In this document: positions 44,354 to 52,180 of the stretch, in pieces | How the letters are laid out: each line of letters starts with the position of its first letter | How positions within the stretch are numbered: position 1 is the stretch's first letter | NCBI GenBank assembly: GCA_020072815.1 | Contig: JAIQGE010000007.1 | Coordinates: forward strand, 186,001 to 250,000 | Origin: Terriglobia bacterium | GTDB taxonomy: Bacteria; Acidobacteriota; Terriglobia; Terriglobales; Acidobacteriaceae | DNA: 64,000 bases | Direction: 5' to 3' | Position numbers and translations under genes: made by a program | The notes under the pieces: generated by a model | What the model saw: the letters and a program-made list of their open reading frames with translations, nothing else | Database searches by the model: none | Told to the model about the DNA's origin: nothing

Positions 44354-44869
44354 ATGGCAAGCAGTTTCCAGGGAACGTTGGACAATACCAGAGTCGTAGC
44401 GCCGCCAGCGGAGAGACACGCCGCTGCTTACAGTGACACCTACAAGAAATACTGCCACCGGATCTATTCGCTGGCTTTCTGGATGACGGACAACGAGCTG
44501 GTTGCCGAGCAACTGACAGCCAATACTTTTCTGCGCGCCTGCGCCGGGACGTTGCGGCCTGGAACCGAACAGATTGACCAGGCATTCTTGGCGGAAGTCC
44601 GTGAGTTGATGCCGATTGGCACGCTCACGCTGAACTGCGCGGCCACTCCCGGGAACGGCGCCTTGTGCGCCAACATGAAACGCGTTCATCTGGAGCGCTC
44701 CGTAACGCAACTGCCGGCCACCGAACGCCTGATTTTCCTGCTGCATGACGCGGAAGGATACGAGCACCAGAAGATCGCGCGCCTGCTGGGCGTCAGCGAA
44801 AAGGAATCAAGATTTGGGCTGCACCAGGCCCGCGTGCAGCTACGCGAACTGGTGATCCGAATGTTATAA
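44354..44869 (+). CDS. sigma-70 region 2/4-like protein (ECF-type)
   Basis: The protein has 171 residues with GAGGTAGG upstream. The N-terminal part has a degenerate region 2 (YSDTYKKYCHRIYSLAFWMT, ELVAEQLTANTFLRAC). The C-terminal part is a clear region 4 (LPATERLIFLLHDAEGYEHQ, KIARLLGVSEKESRFGLHQA). Region 2 lacks the strong aromatic DNA-melting segment, so it may be a weak or accessory sigma factor. It stands alone, with no anti-sigma gene beside it. Confidence 0.75.
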   Translation: MASSFQGTLDNTRVVAPPAERHAAAYSDTYKKYCHRIYSLAFWMTDNELVAEQLTANTFLRACAGTLRPGTEQIDQAFLAEVRELMPIGTLTLNCAATPGNGALCANMKRVHLERSVTQLPATERLIFLLHDAEGYEHQKIARLLGVSEKESRFGLHQARVQLRELVIRML

Positions 44870-45413
44870 GCGTTTGCTGGTCTCCTTTCTCTCCATTGGC
44901 CTCTCGAACGAGGGGCCAAATTTTTTCGCGATGTACGCGGTTCAAGAAGAGGAAAGAACGGAGCGGCCAGCGATGAAGGTTTTCGCTTGTGGGCTACTGC
45001 GCGCGCAGTCGCATCGTGTGTTGTTTAAGATTCTTGTAAAAAGCGATGCACCAAGCGCACGCGAATGTTTAGATGTGTTTATTTATGTTAATTTCGCGGA
45101 TGGGTTGCAACTTTTCTGGAGATTTTACGTCTATCGTAATAACAACATAATACGCAGTACCCCCACGTGGGCGTCGCCCCTATACCGGCGCCCACATTCT
45201 TTTTCTGGCGGCGAATTCTAGCCCCGAAACTCACAGAAAGCAATTTTCGTCTTCGGCCCAGATCGCTAGCCATTCTGACGGGTGGCGCATTCTGGCGCGT
45301 GGTGGAACCTGCGCTTTATAATCGTCTACGAAAGAAAGTCGTGTTTGCCCTGGCGAGCGCGGCGCAAGAAACTATCAACCGCAAGAAACGAGAACCCTTT
45401 GGAGGCATAAGCC
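44870..45413 (+). other. intergenic region with a terminator-like hairpin
   Basis: No convincing gene is seen. A reading frame at 44874-45221 has no ribosome site and no family look. GTGGGCG (45167-45173) pairs with CGCCCAC (45189-45195) and is followed by ATTCTTTTT. Confidence 0.45.
45167..45204 (+). terminator. terminator-like hairpin in non-coding DNA
   Basis: A seven-base perfect GC stem with a 15-base loop and a following T tract. It is ~300 bases after the sigma-like gene, so it may end a long 3' untranslated region or an unannotated small RNA. Confidence 0.5.
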
Positions 45414-45686
45414 ATGGATTGGAAGAAGGCGCTGATGTACGGTTCCTTTGCCGCAGGTGCGGTCCTGTTTCTCAGCGGACGCAAACCCGCGGGCCTGGCT
45501 GCGGCGGGCATCGGGCTGGCGACCCTGGCTTCTCAGCATCCGGAAAAGCTGGAAGAGCTTTGGCGGCGCATGCCTGAATACCTGGATAAAGGCTCGGAGT
45601 TCGTGGACATGGCCGCCGATTTCCTGGAGCGCATGGGCGAACAGGCTGAACAGGCAGGCCGGCAAATTGCGCACGGAAAATTCTAG
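45414..45686 (+). CDS. small membrane-associated helical protein
   Basis: The protein has 90 residues with a strong TTTGGAGG site. A hydrophobic segment (ALMYGSFAAGAVLFLSG, then GLAAAGIGLATLA) is followed by a charged amphipathic helix (EKLEELWRRMPEYLDKGSEF, DMAADFLERMGEQAEQAGRQ). It may sit in the inner membrane with a cytoplasmic helix. No family was recognised. A strong terminator follows at 45758. Confidence 0.65.
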   Translation: MDWKKALMYGSFAAGAVLFLSGRKPAGLAAAGIGLATLASQHPEKLEELWRRMPEYLDKGSEFVDMAADFLERMGEQAEQAGRQIAHGKF

Positions 45687-45757
45687 GAGCGATTCACCGG
45701 CTACGGCTGCTCCAGAAATCGCATCTCCTGTTCGATGACGCCAATCCCGCAAAAGAA

Positions 45758-45800
45758 AGATGCCCCGCGCGGCCGTTTAACCGAAGCGGGGCATCTTGCA
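45758..45800 (+). terminator. rho-independent terminator
   Basis: AGATGCCCCGC (45758-45768) pairs perfectly with GCGGGGCATCT (45786-45796). Confidence 0.8.
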
Positions 45801-46197
45801 CATCCAATTTGGTTCCTGGCTTCTCTCAAACTGTTTCCCCCGAAACGCCGTAAAGAAGCGCTGGAACTTTAATGATTGGGTTTTACCGTAAAACAAATAT
45901 CCCGCAGGTCAACTGCGGCGAGAATTCATCGAACAGCTTAAGCGACACGGCAAATCAACCCTAGAGATCACCCAGGGACTCTTAACTGCCGCACGAACCA
46001 AACTGATCATCGTCATCTGTGCTGGGTAGCCAGCGAGGTAACCCCTGAATCGAGCGCAGAATCTTGCACTCCGGCTAGCGTACATGTACCCTGCTAAGGG
46101 ATGGGCAGGGGCCAAGGTTCATGGGACTTCTGGATGAAAATCGGAAATGTTTAATACAATTTCGCTTCAGGGTCCCAGGTTACACGGAGGAGTGTTG
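45801..46197 (+). other. intergenic region before the response regulator
   Basis: No gene is seen. A ten-base palindrome, GTACATGTAC, lies at 46080-46089, about 110 bases before the regulator's start, and could be an operator. The GGAGGAG ribosome site is at 46186-46192. Confidence 0.4.
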
Positions 46198-46854
46198 ATG
46201 AAAGCAGCCGCGTCCAAGAAAACGATCCGCATCGCCGTGGTGGAGAGCGATCCATTGCGGTTCATAGGGCTGAAGTCGCTCTTTGACACCGAGCAAGACC
46301 TGGAATTGATTGCGTGCACCCTGGCGGAGCTGGGCCCGCGGCGCGATGTTGACCTGGTGCTGCTGGGGACCAGGGCGGGACAGAACCTTTTTGACGTGAT
46401 GGCCGGACTGAAAGCGGCGCGTCCGGACTTGCGCATCATTGTGACCGGCAGCGGCGCCGATGATGAAACCATTCTCAAGGCCCTGGCCGCCGGCGCCAAA
46501 GGCTACGTGGACGAAGCCGCGTCGCCCGCCGAGTTCATCCAGGCCATGCGCATCGTGAATCAAGGCTCTGTTTGGGCCCCCCGGCGCGTGCTTTCCATTT
46601 TCATTGAGCGCGTCACGTCTTCACCGGGCCGAATTTTCCCCGCCGGCCGCGTGACGTTTACGGACCGCGAAAAAGAAGTTCTGGAGCTGCTGGTGGCAGG
46701 GCGTTCCAACAAGGAAATCGGCTCCGTGCTGGGCATTGAGGAACGCACGGTGAAGGCCCACGTGGCCAAGCTGATGCGCAAAGTGGGAGTGCAGAACCGC
46801 ATTGCGCTCTCCGTACATGCCATCACCCATTCGCTGGTGACCTCAGCCAAGTAA
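46198..46854 (+). CDS. NarL/LuxR-type response regulator with degenerate receiver
   Basis: The protein has 218 residues from the ATG at 46198, which has GGAGGAG well placed; an upstream in-frame ATG (46147) is less likely. The receiver domain starts RIAVVESDPLRFIGLKSLFD, but where the phospho-acceptor Asp is expected the sequence reads DLVLLGTRAG, with Gly. The conserved Lys region reads KGYVDEAAS. The C-terminal LuxR helix-turn-helix is intact (LTxREKEVLELLVAGRSNKE pattern; ERTVKAHVAKLMRKVGVQNR). It probably works without phosphorylation, perhaps by ligand or level. No kinase gene is adjacent. Confidence 0.85.
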   Translation: MKAAASKKTIRIAVVESDPLRFIGLKSLFDTEQDLELIACTLAELGPRRDVDLVLLGTRAGQNLFDVMAGLKAARPDLRIIVTGSGADDETILKALAAGAKGYVDEAASPAEFIQAMRIVNQGSVWAPRRVLSIFIERVTSSPGRIFPAGRVTFTDREKEVLELLVAGRSNKEIGSVLGIEERTVKAHVAKLMRKVGVQNRIALSVHAITHSLVTSAK

Positions 46855-46896
46855 ATCGCTACAACGTAGATTCGCGAAAAAATTATCCAAGGACAG

Positions 46897-46925
46897 GCCC
46901 GGCGAAATGCCGGGCTTTTCTCTTT
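46897..46925 (+). terminator. rho-independent terminator of the response regulator
   Basis: GCCCGGC (46897-46903), loop GAAAT, GCCGGGC (46909-46915), then TTTTCTCTTT. Confidence 0.9.
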
Positions 46926-47199
46926 GCGCCGGCTGGCAATTCCGGTCGCCTAGCCGACGCTTACTGCGGCACCATGCCGCGCTCCAGAAGCCCGCTGGAG
47001 CGTCCAGAACGCAAAAGAGGGGTACAGGGCGGACTATGGGCCTCCTGGTCCAGCCTGGGGCAGGAAACGGTACCTGCTGTTGTGACAGTGCTTCAAAGTA
47101 CATGTCCGTATTGGCCTGTCCATGCGGAACGCTGGTTACTTGCCCCAACTTCGGGGGCAGAGGATACTTTGCTCACCTACCACAGAACCTGGGAGACGG
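46926..47199 (+). ncRNA. candidate structured non-coding region between two terminators
   Basis: No gene is seen. Several GC hairpins follow one another: GCGGC...GCCGC near 46965, CGCTCCAG...CTGGAGCG near 46980-47002, GCAGG...CCTGC near 47060 and GCCCC...GGGGGC near 47142. It lies between the regulator's terminator and a second terminator-like hairpin at 47200, so a small RNA or a leader of the SYLF gene is possible. No known RNA family was recognised. Confidence 0.3.
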
Positions 47200-47248
47200 G
47201 GGTTGGACACGGTCACGAGGGTCGCCGTATCCAACCCTTTAATTTTTT
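47200..47248 (+). terminator. terminator-like hairpin 60 bases before the SYLF gene
   Basis: GGGTTGGACACGG (47200-47212) pairs with CCGTATCCAACCC (47225-47237) with one mismatch, followed by TTTAATTTTTT. It may end a small RNA or attenuate the SYLF gene. Confidence 0.7.
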
Positions 47249-47309
47249 CCCGCATCTCCATACTTATCCGACTTCAGTGCTCTAAAATCAATTGTCAGTT
47301 GAGGAGACT

Positions 47310-48128
47310 ATGAAGCGACTTGTTTCTCTGGTTCTGTTCGCCGTGGTAATCAGTAGTTTTGCGCTGGCTGAAACAGCCGCCGGAAGGGTGGAGTCCGCTG
47401 CCACCGTGCTGAGCGAAATCATGTCCACGCCAGACAAGGGAATTCCGGAAGAAATTCTGGGTTCGGCGAAGTGCGTGGCGGTGGTGCCCTCGCTGATCAA
47501 GGGCGGTTTTGTGTTTGGCGGAGCGCATGGCCGGGGTATGGCCACCTGCCGCACCGCTGACGGATGGAGCGCGCCCGCTCCCTTTGCCATGACCGGAGGC
47601 AGCTTTGGCCTCCAGATTGGCGTGCAAGGCGTGGACCTGGTCATGATGGTGATGAATGACCGCGGCATGCAGGCCCTGCTTTCCAGCAAATTCAAAGTCG
47701 GCGCTGACGCTTCCGCCGCCGCAGGGCCGGTGGGCCGCCACGCTGAAGGCTCCACCGACTGGAAGATGCGCGCTGAAGTCCTTACGTACTCGCGCGCCCG
47801 CGGGCTGTTCGCCGGGATCACCATCAACGGTTCTTCGATTACCCAGGATGAAGATGCCACCCGCGAGCTCTACGGCCGCATGGTCCCCTTCAAGACCATC
47901 CTGACTGGAGCGGTGGCCACGCCGGCCAACGGCGAGCCATTTGTGGCGGCAGTCCGCAAGGCCGCGGGCGTACAGACCACTTCTGCGCCGGCGCCCAAGA
48001 GCAACGTCCCGGTCAATCCTCCGCCGGCGGCGACGACTCCCGCGAGTGATCCGGCGCCTTCGCCAACCCCGAGCCCGGGCCTCATGAGCAAGAACCAGGC
48101 GCCGGCGAGTATTGCGTTTGCGCCGTGA
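47310..48128 (+). CDS. exported SYLF/Ysc84-family lipid-binding protein
   Basis: The protein has 272 residues from the ATG at 47310, with GAGGAG upstream. A signal peptide (MKRLVSLVLFAVVISSFALA) leads to the SYLF domain: TVLSEIMSTPDKGIPEEILG, AKCVAVVPSLIKGGFVFGGA, DLVMMVMNDRGMQALLSSKF, DWKMRAEVLTYSRARGLFAG. A Pro/Ala/Ser-rich tail of ~60 residues ends it. SYLF proteins bind phosphoinositides in eukaryotes, but the bacterial role is unsettled. The partial protein at 2-262 is a paralogue without this tail. Confidence 0.85.
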   Translation: MKRLVSLVLFAVVISSFALAETAAGRVESAATVLSEIMSTPDKGIPEEILGSAKCVAVVPSLIKGGFVFGGAHGRGMATCRTADGWSAPAPFAMTGGSFGLQIGVQGVDLVMMVMNDRGMQALLSSKFKVGADASAAAGPVGRHAEGSTDWKMRAEVLTYSRARGLFAGITINGSSITQDEDATRELYGRMVPFKTILTGAVATPANGEPFVAAVRKAAGVQTTSAPAPKSNVPVNPPPAATTPASDPAPSPTPSPGLMSKNQAPASIAFAP

Positions 48129-48177
48129 GCCGGAGCGCGTCGCTGACCAGGTTCTGGCCGGATCAAATTTCAAAAGA

Positions 48178-48210
48178 CGGGAGCAGTGAAGCTCCCGTTT
48201 TTGTTTTTCC
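48178..48210 (+). terminator. rho-independent terminator of the SYLF gene
   Basis: ACGGGAGC (48178-48185) pairs with GCTCCCGT (48192-48199), followed by TTTTGTTTTTC. Confidence 0.9.
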
Positions 48211-48285
48211 GCGCGAAAGCGCCAGACGTGGTTGAAAATTGAAATATTGTTGCTGCGATGGTACCGTCCAAAGTTCCCGAACTCT

Positions 48286-49206
48286 ATGGCAAGAGAACGC
48301 AGTGCGATGCGGCACCGGCTTGAGTACGCTCCGGTGTGGTTGCTGGCGGCGGTCATGCGCTGGCTGCCGCGGCCGCTGGCGCACGGCATCGGCATCAGCA
48401 TCGCCATGCTGGTGTACGCCGTGCATGCCCGGCTGCGGCGGGTCGGGCGGCGAAACCTGGACCTGGCATTTCCCGGAAAAAGCCGGAAGGAAAAAAAGAA
48501 AATTCTGCGCGGAGTGTTTGCCGGACTGGGCCGCCAACTCGCGGAGTTCTGCCTGTTTCCGCGTTACACCGCGGAGAATTTGCCGCGCATCGCGGTCTAT
48601 GAAGGCTTCCACAATTTTGCTGAAGCCCAGGCCCTGGGCAAAGGCGTAATTTTTCTTACCGCGCACTTCAGCGGATGGGAAGTCAGCTCGTTCGCGCATT
48701 CGCTCTACGGCCATCCCATGAACATCGTCGCCCGGCCGCTGGACAATCCTTATCTGGATGCCCGGGTGGAGCGGTACCGCACCATGCACGGCAACACCGT
48801 CATCTCCAAGCAGGATTTTGCCCGCGCCTTGCTGAAGCTGCTCAAACGCGGGGAAGTGGTGGGCATCCTGATGGACACCAACATGACCCCGCCCCAAGGC
48901 GCTTTTGTGGACTTCTTTGGCATTCCCGCCTGCACCGCCACGGGCATCGCGCGCGTTGCCTTGCATACCGGGGCAGCCGTGGTGCCGGGTTTCTGCATTT
49001 GGGACAAGCCAAGTGGCCGCTACAAAATATGCATGGAGCCGGCGGTAAAACTGGTCCGCACCGGCGACGACGAAGCCGACGCGGTGACCAACACCGCGTT
49101 GTTCAACAAAGTGATTGAAACCTACGCCACGCGCTATCCCGATCAATGGTTGTGGGTGCATCGGCGATGGAAGACCAGGCCGGAAGGACAGCCAGGGTTG
49201 TATTGA
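48286..49206 (+). CDS. lpxL: lipid A acyltransferase (LpxL/HtrB family)
   Basis: The protein has 306 residues from the ATG at 48286; a TTG at 48232 or an ATG at 48307 are alternatives, none with a strong ribosome site. A membrane anchor (YAPVWLLAAVMRWLPRPLAH) is followed by GRRNLDLAFPGKSRKEKKKI and the catalytic HX4E motif HFSGWE (His127, Glu132). RPLDNPYLDARVERYRTMHG and MDTNMTPPQGAFVDFFG follow. The family adds a secondary fatty acid to lipid A at the cytoplasmic face of the inner membrane, implying a lipopolysaccharide-bearing outer membrane. The exact acyl chain and position cannot be told. Confidence 0.85.
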   Translation: MARERSAMRHRLEYAPVWLLAAVMRWLPRPLAHGIGISIAMLVYAVHARLRRVGRRNLDLAFPGKSRKEKKKILRGVFAGLGRQLAEFCLFPRYTAENLPRIAVYEGFHNFAEAQALGKGVIFLTAHFSGWEVSSFAHSLYGHPMNIVARPLDNPYLDARVERYRTMHGNTVISKQDFARALLKLLKRGEVVGILMDTNMTPPQGAFVDFFGIPACTATGIARVALHTGAAVVPGFCIWDKPSGRYKICMEPAVKLVRTGDDEADAVTNTALFNKVIETYATRYPDQWLWVHRRWKTRPEGQPGLY

Positions 49207-49374
49207 ATTCTGCGCGATTAGCAAATCCTTCAATTGCAGAAGTCTGGCGAATCCCAGCCCGAAGGGCGAAAGAGCCTAGCCCAGGCGCGTAAGCCCTGGG
49301 TAGCAGAGGAAATGAAGTATGTCTTCCGCTCTTGCCGAAGGCAAGCGCGTAGCGTCAGCGAAGCGCCAAAGAAT

Positions 49375-50493
49375 CTAACGCTCCATGGAAACGGCAAACG
49401 CATCCAACGAGAGGGAACGCAGCACATTGCGCCGCATGCCGCTGTGGACCTGGTCCAGTTGATGGGTCGCCTGCGCGATCCAGGAAAAATCTACGGCCGC
49501 AGCCAGCGACTTCAACTCGGCCTGAATATCCATGTTGCGGACCAACTCCGGCGCGCCGGACGTCAGTGACAGCATGTCCTTGAGCAGACCAAAGGTCGCC
49601 GCCAGCAAGCGGTCGGTTTTGTCTTTGCCTTCACCGCCGGCGCGATAGCTTTCCGTGGTGCGGAAAAGATCCGAGTGGTCAGCGGCGCGCACCGCTGCGG
49701 TCACCACGGCCAGAGCGTCTTTGCGCGCGGCCATGTACTCTTCCATATCCAGCGAACGGGCGCGACCCAAGGCCCCACCGCTCAACCGCGCGGCCAACTG
49801 CCGCTGGCGCAGGTTCCACTCCGGACGATGCTTCGCCAGGTATTGCTCGACTTCCTCCACCGGCAGCGCGCTCAACGTGAAAATCACGCAACGCGAGCGA
49901 ATGGTCGGCAGCAGTTCGCCCGGATTGCGAGCCAGCAGGAAAATGGTGGCGTAGTCCGGCGGTTCTTCCAGAACTTTGAGCAACGCGTTGGCGGCTTCTT
50001 TCATGAACGCGGCGTCGCTGAAAATGAAGACGCGGCGGCGGGCTTCCGCCGGCTTATAGTGAATGGTGTTGATGACCTGCCGCACCTGGTCCACCTTGAT
50101 CATCATTTGCGGCGGGTCCGGCGGGATGACCAGCACTTCCGGATGGGTTTGAATGAGGATGCGGGTCTCGCGTTTGTCGGTGTCGCGCATGGCTTCGCGG
50201 GCTTCCACGGCCTCGGCGAAGCGGGCGTCAAGGTCGGCGGCCTGGCCGATGCGACGGCAGTTTTCGCAGACTCCGCAGAAATCGGGGAGGCCATCGGTTT
50301 CAAAACTACTTTCCGGCCGATCACCCGATGATCCGGTGCAATTCATGGCCTGGGCCAGCATCAGGGCCAATGTGTATTTGCCAGAGCCCTGCGGCCCGGC
50401 GAGAATCACGGAATGGGGGAAGCGTTCGCGCGCCAGCATTTCGCGCAACTGGCGGACCACGTTCTCATTGCCGTGAAAGTCGCTAAAACCCAT
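49375..50493 (-). CDS. holB: DNA polymerase III, delta prime subunit (clamp loader)
   Basis: The protein has 372 residues from the ATG opening MGFSDFHGNENVVRQL; an upstream in-frame start at 50523 is possible, and neither has a good ribosome site. A P-loop, GPQGSGKYT, is at 33-41. A Cys cluster (CGVCENC) would bind zinc, as in other clamp loader subunits. Then come RQVINTIHYKPAEARRRVFI, ALLKVLEEPPDYATIFLLAR and TIRSRCVIF (the sensor region). It should form the clamp loader with the tau/gamma and delta proteins. The usual neighbour tmk is not adjacent; it lies 5.7 kb away on the same strand. Confidence 0.85.
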   Translation of the reverse strand: MGFSDFHGNENVVRQLREMLARERFPHSVILAGPQGSGKYTLALMLAQAMNCTGSSGDRPESSFETDGLPDFCGVCENCRRIGQAADLDARFAEAVEAREAMRDTDKRETRILIQTHPEVLVIPPDPPQMMIKVDQVRQVINTIHYKPAEARRRVFIFSDAAFMKEAANALLKVLEEPPDYATIFLLARNPGELLPTIRSRCVIFTLSALPVEEVEQYLAKHRPEWNLRQRQLAARLSGGALGRARSLDMEEYMAARKDALAVVTAAVRAADHSDLFRTTESYRAGGEGKDKTDRLLAATFGLLKDMLSLTSGAPELVRNMDIQAELKSLAAAVDFSWIAQATHQLDQVHSGMRRNVLRSLSLDAFAVSMER

Positions 50494-50734
50494 GGCGATG
50501 ATTGTATCCACAGAACGCCGCATGCGACACTGCCCGGGACCGTGGAGCTTGGCGCCATCCGCCGCGCCATGGCAAATCTCTCATGCCGCACCCGTATCCT
50601 GGCGTGTTACCATTGGAGTGTTGTTGGAATGATTGTCCTCGACTCGGATAGACTCGTCGCCGCTTCTGCCGCCTGCCTATTTCTGCTGAGAACAGCCTCT
50701 TCAAAAGACTTCCACACTGCAAAGGAAATGGAAC

Positions 50735-51061
50735 ATGAAAATTTTCGTTGGCAACTTCTCTTTCAGCACCACTGAGTCAGACCTGCGGTCGCTTTTTGAG
50801 CCCTACGGGAACATTGAAAGCGCTTCCGTGGTCACGGACCGGCAGACCGGCCGCTCGCGCGGCTTTGGTTTTGTGGAGATGAATGACAAGGGAGAAGCGG
50901 AAAAGGCCATTGCGGCCCTGAACGGCAAGGAAGTGGGCGGGCGCACGCTGAACGTGAACGAAGCCCGGCCCAAGACCGACAGCCCGCGTGGCGGCGGACG
51001 TGGCGGCAGCCGTGACGACTACCAAGGGCACGCGCGCCAGCCTCGCGAACCTCGCTGGTGA
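50735..51061 (+). CDS. RRM-domain RNA-binding protein
   Basis: The protein has 108 residues with AAAGGAAATGGA upstream. A single RNA-recognition motif fills residues 1-80: RNP2 at 3-8 (IFVGNF) and RNP1 at 42-49 (RGFGFVEM), both with aromatic RNA-stacking residues. A Gly/Arg-rich tail (RGGGRGGSRDDYQGHARQPR) follows. This is the small bacterial RRM type found in cyanobacteria and acidobacteria, often linked to RNA chaperone roles or cold response. It appears to be a single-gene unit upstream of the omega-like gene. Confidence 0.9.
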   Translation: MKIFVGNFSFSTTESDLRSLFEPYGNIESASVVTDRQTGRSRGFGFVEMNDKGEAEKAIAALNGKEVGGRTLNVNEARPKTDSPRGGGRGGSRDDYQGHARQPREPRW

Positions 51062-51291
51062 ACCTGCCTGCGCCGTCTCACGACGACGCAGCACTGTAGT
51101 GATGACACTGCGGGGAAACAAAACATTGCGGTTCGGTTGCTCTGGCCGCGGTGGACGAGAGAATATCAGTAACGTTGTTTGCGTTCCCACACGCAGGCTA
51201 AAGATAGAAACAAGAGACCTTCTTCGAAGCCAACGCCAGATGAGCACTGTCGCCTTCGCGGACCAAGTCCCAACCGCACACGAGGTGTATC

Positions 51292-51510
51292 ATGCGCTCC
51301 GGTCTAATCTTCGCCGTGTCGTCCCGAATACCCAATCGTTATTTGCTGTGCCGAACGATATCTGCTTCGGCGAGGAAGATGCATCGCGACGGCGCCTCCA
51401 CCGCGCAGAGCATCAATCGTTGCCTCCAGGCCCTGCATGACGCACCCGCACAATCGCACGATGGCGCGCCGCTGCCCGCCGGCGATGGCGGCGTTCCCAC
51501 GCTTGAGTAG
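51292..51510 (+). CDS. RNA polymerase omega subunit-like small protein
   Basis: The protein has 72 residues with GAGGTG five to six bases before the ATG. It begins MRSGLIFAVSSRIPNRYLLC and continues with ISASARKMHRDGASTAQSIN. The NRYLLC...S.A.RK.HR pattern is how I remember acidobacterial omega subunits, which stabilise the polymerase beta-prime subunit. Here the part after the first helix differs from the usual form, so it may be a divergent paralogue. A terminator follows within 35 bases. The assignment rests on memory of the family and short similarity. Confidence 0.5.
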   Translation: MRSGLIFAVSSRIPNRYLLCRTISASARKMHRDGASTAQSINRCLQALHDAPAQSHDGAPLPAGDGGVPTLE

Positions 51511-51541
51511 AGAAATTGCTGCAAGAGGTCTGAACAAAGAG

Positions 51542-51571
51542 AAATGCGGCCCTGAGGCCGCATTTTGTTTT
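51542..51571. terminator. bidirectional terminator
   Basis: AAATGCGGCC (51542-51551), loop CTGA, GGCCGCATTT (51556-51565), then TGTTTTG. It separates the omega-like gene from the convergent gene at 51597. Confidence 0.9.
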
Positions 51572-51596
51572 GCGGGCTGAAGCAGCCCATCACTTA

Positions 51597-51797
51597 TTAA
51601 AAGTCGTTGAAGTCAAAGCCTTCTGGCTGGCCGTCCGGGTCAAACTTCACCGTGAGTTCCCCGGTGCGTTCCGCCGGAGGAAGGGCTTCCTGCTCCAGTT
51701 TGCGTTGTGCCTTCTTCTGGGCTTTTTCGATCCGCTTTTCCTGCCGGGACCGTTCCTTTTGCCGCTTAGCATGAGTGGTACGTGAGGCTCCAGCCAT
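51597..51797 (-). CDS. small charged protein of unknown function
   Basis: The protein has 66 residues from the ATG at 51797, which has GAGAGGAG upstream; a longer frame to 51887 lacks a site. It is very basic in the middle (THAKRQKERSRQEKRIEKAQ, then KKAQRKLEQE), likely one long helix. It ends in a short acidic piece (ELTVKFDPDGQPEGFDFNDF). It could bind nucleic acid or a ribosomal partner. No family was recognised. Confidence 0.6.
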   Translation of the reverse strand: MAGASRTTHAKRQKERSRQEKRIEKAQKKAQRKLEQEALPPAERTGELTVKFDPDGQPEGFDFNDF

Positions 51798-52180
51798 GAA
51801 TACTCCTCTCAGTGAGTGGGACCAGCGGCCTTCATGGAGCCGCCTGCTCCTGGTTACGATTGCAGCGCCGTTCGCTTTGGGCGCCACCCTCTAGCCTTGC
51901 GGTCGGGACGCAGTAGCGAGTATTCGGTTCTGAAAAAATTGGTGTTGAGAACAGAAGTTCTCTGTTCTTTAAGAATAACACGTCACGGTAAAAATTACCG
52001 ACTGGCAACCGCGAAAGATGGTCAAAAAAGCCGGGCTCCGCGCCCGCTTGCTCCGCTTGCGCGCCGCATGATGCCATTGCCCTGGGGCCCAGGTGTTAAT
52101 GCACCAAGGGTGTAATGCGCGGCCCTCCCCGAGCGTCAGGTAGGTAAGGACACCGCACCGATTTGGACGGAGTCATCGGA
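51798..52180. other. intergenic region, divergent promoters
   Basis: No gene is seen. It separates the minus-strand gene at 51597 from the plus-strand hydrolase and should contain both promoters. No clear operator or hairpin was found. Confidence 0.4.

Noticed and set aside
44874-45221. 115-codon open frame after the second sigma-like gene
   Set aside because: No ribosome site, no compositional pattern of a protein, and it runs through a terminator-like hairpin.
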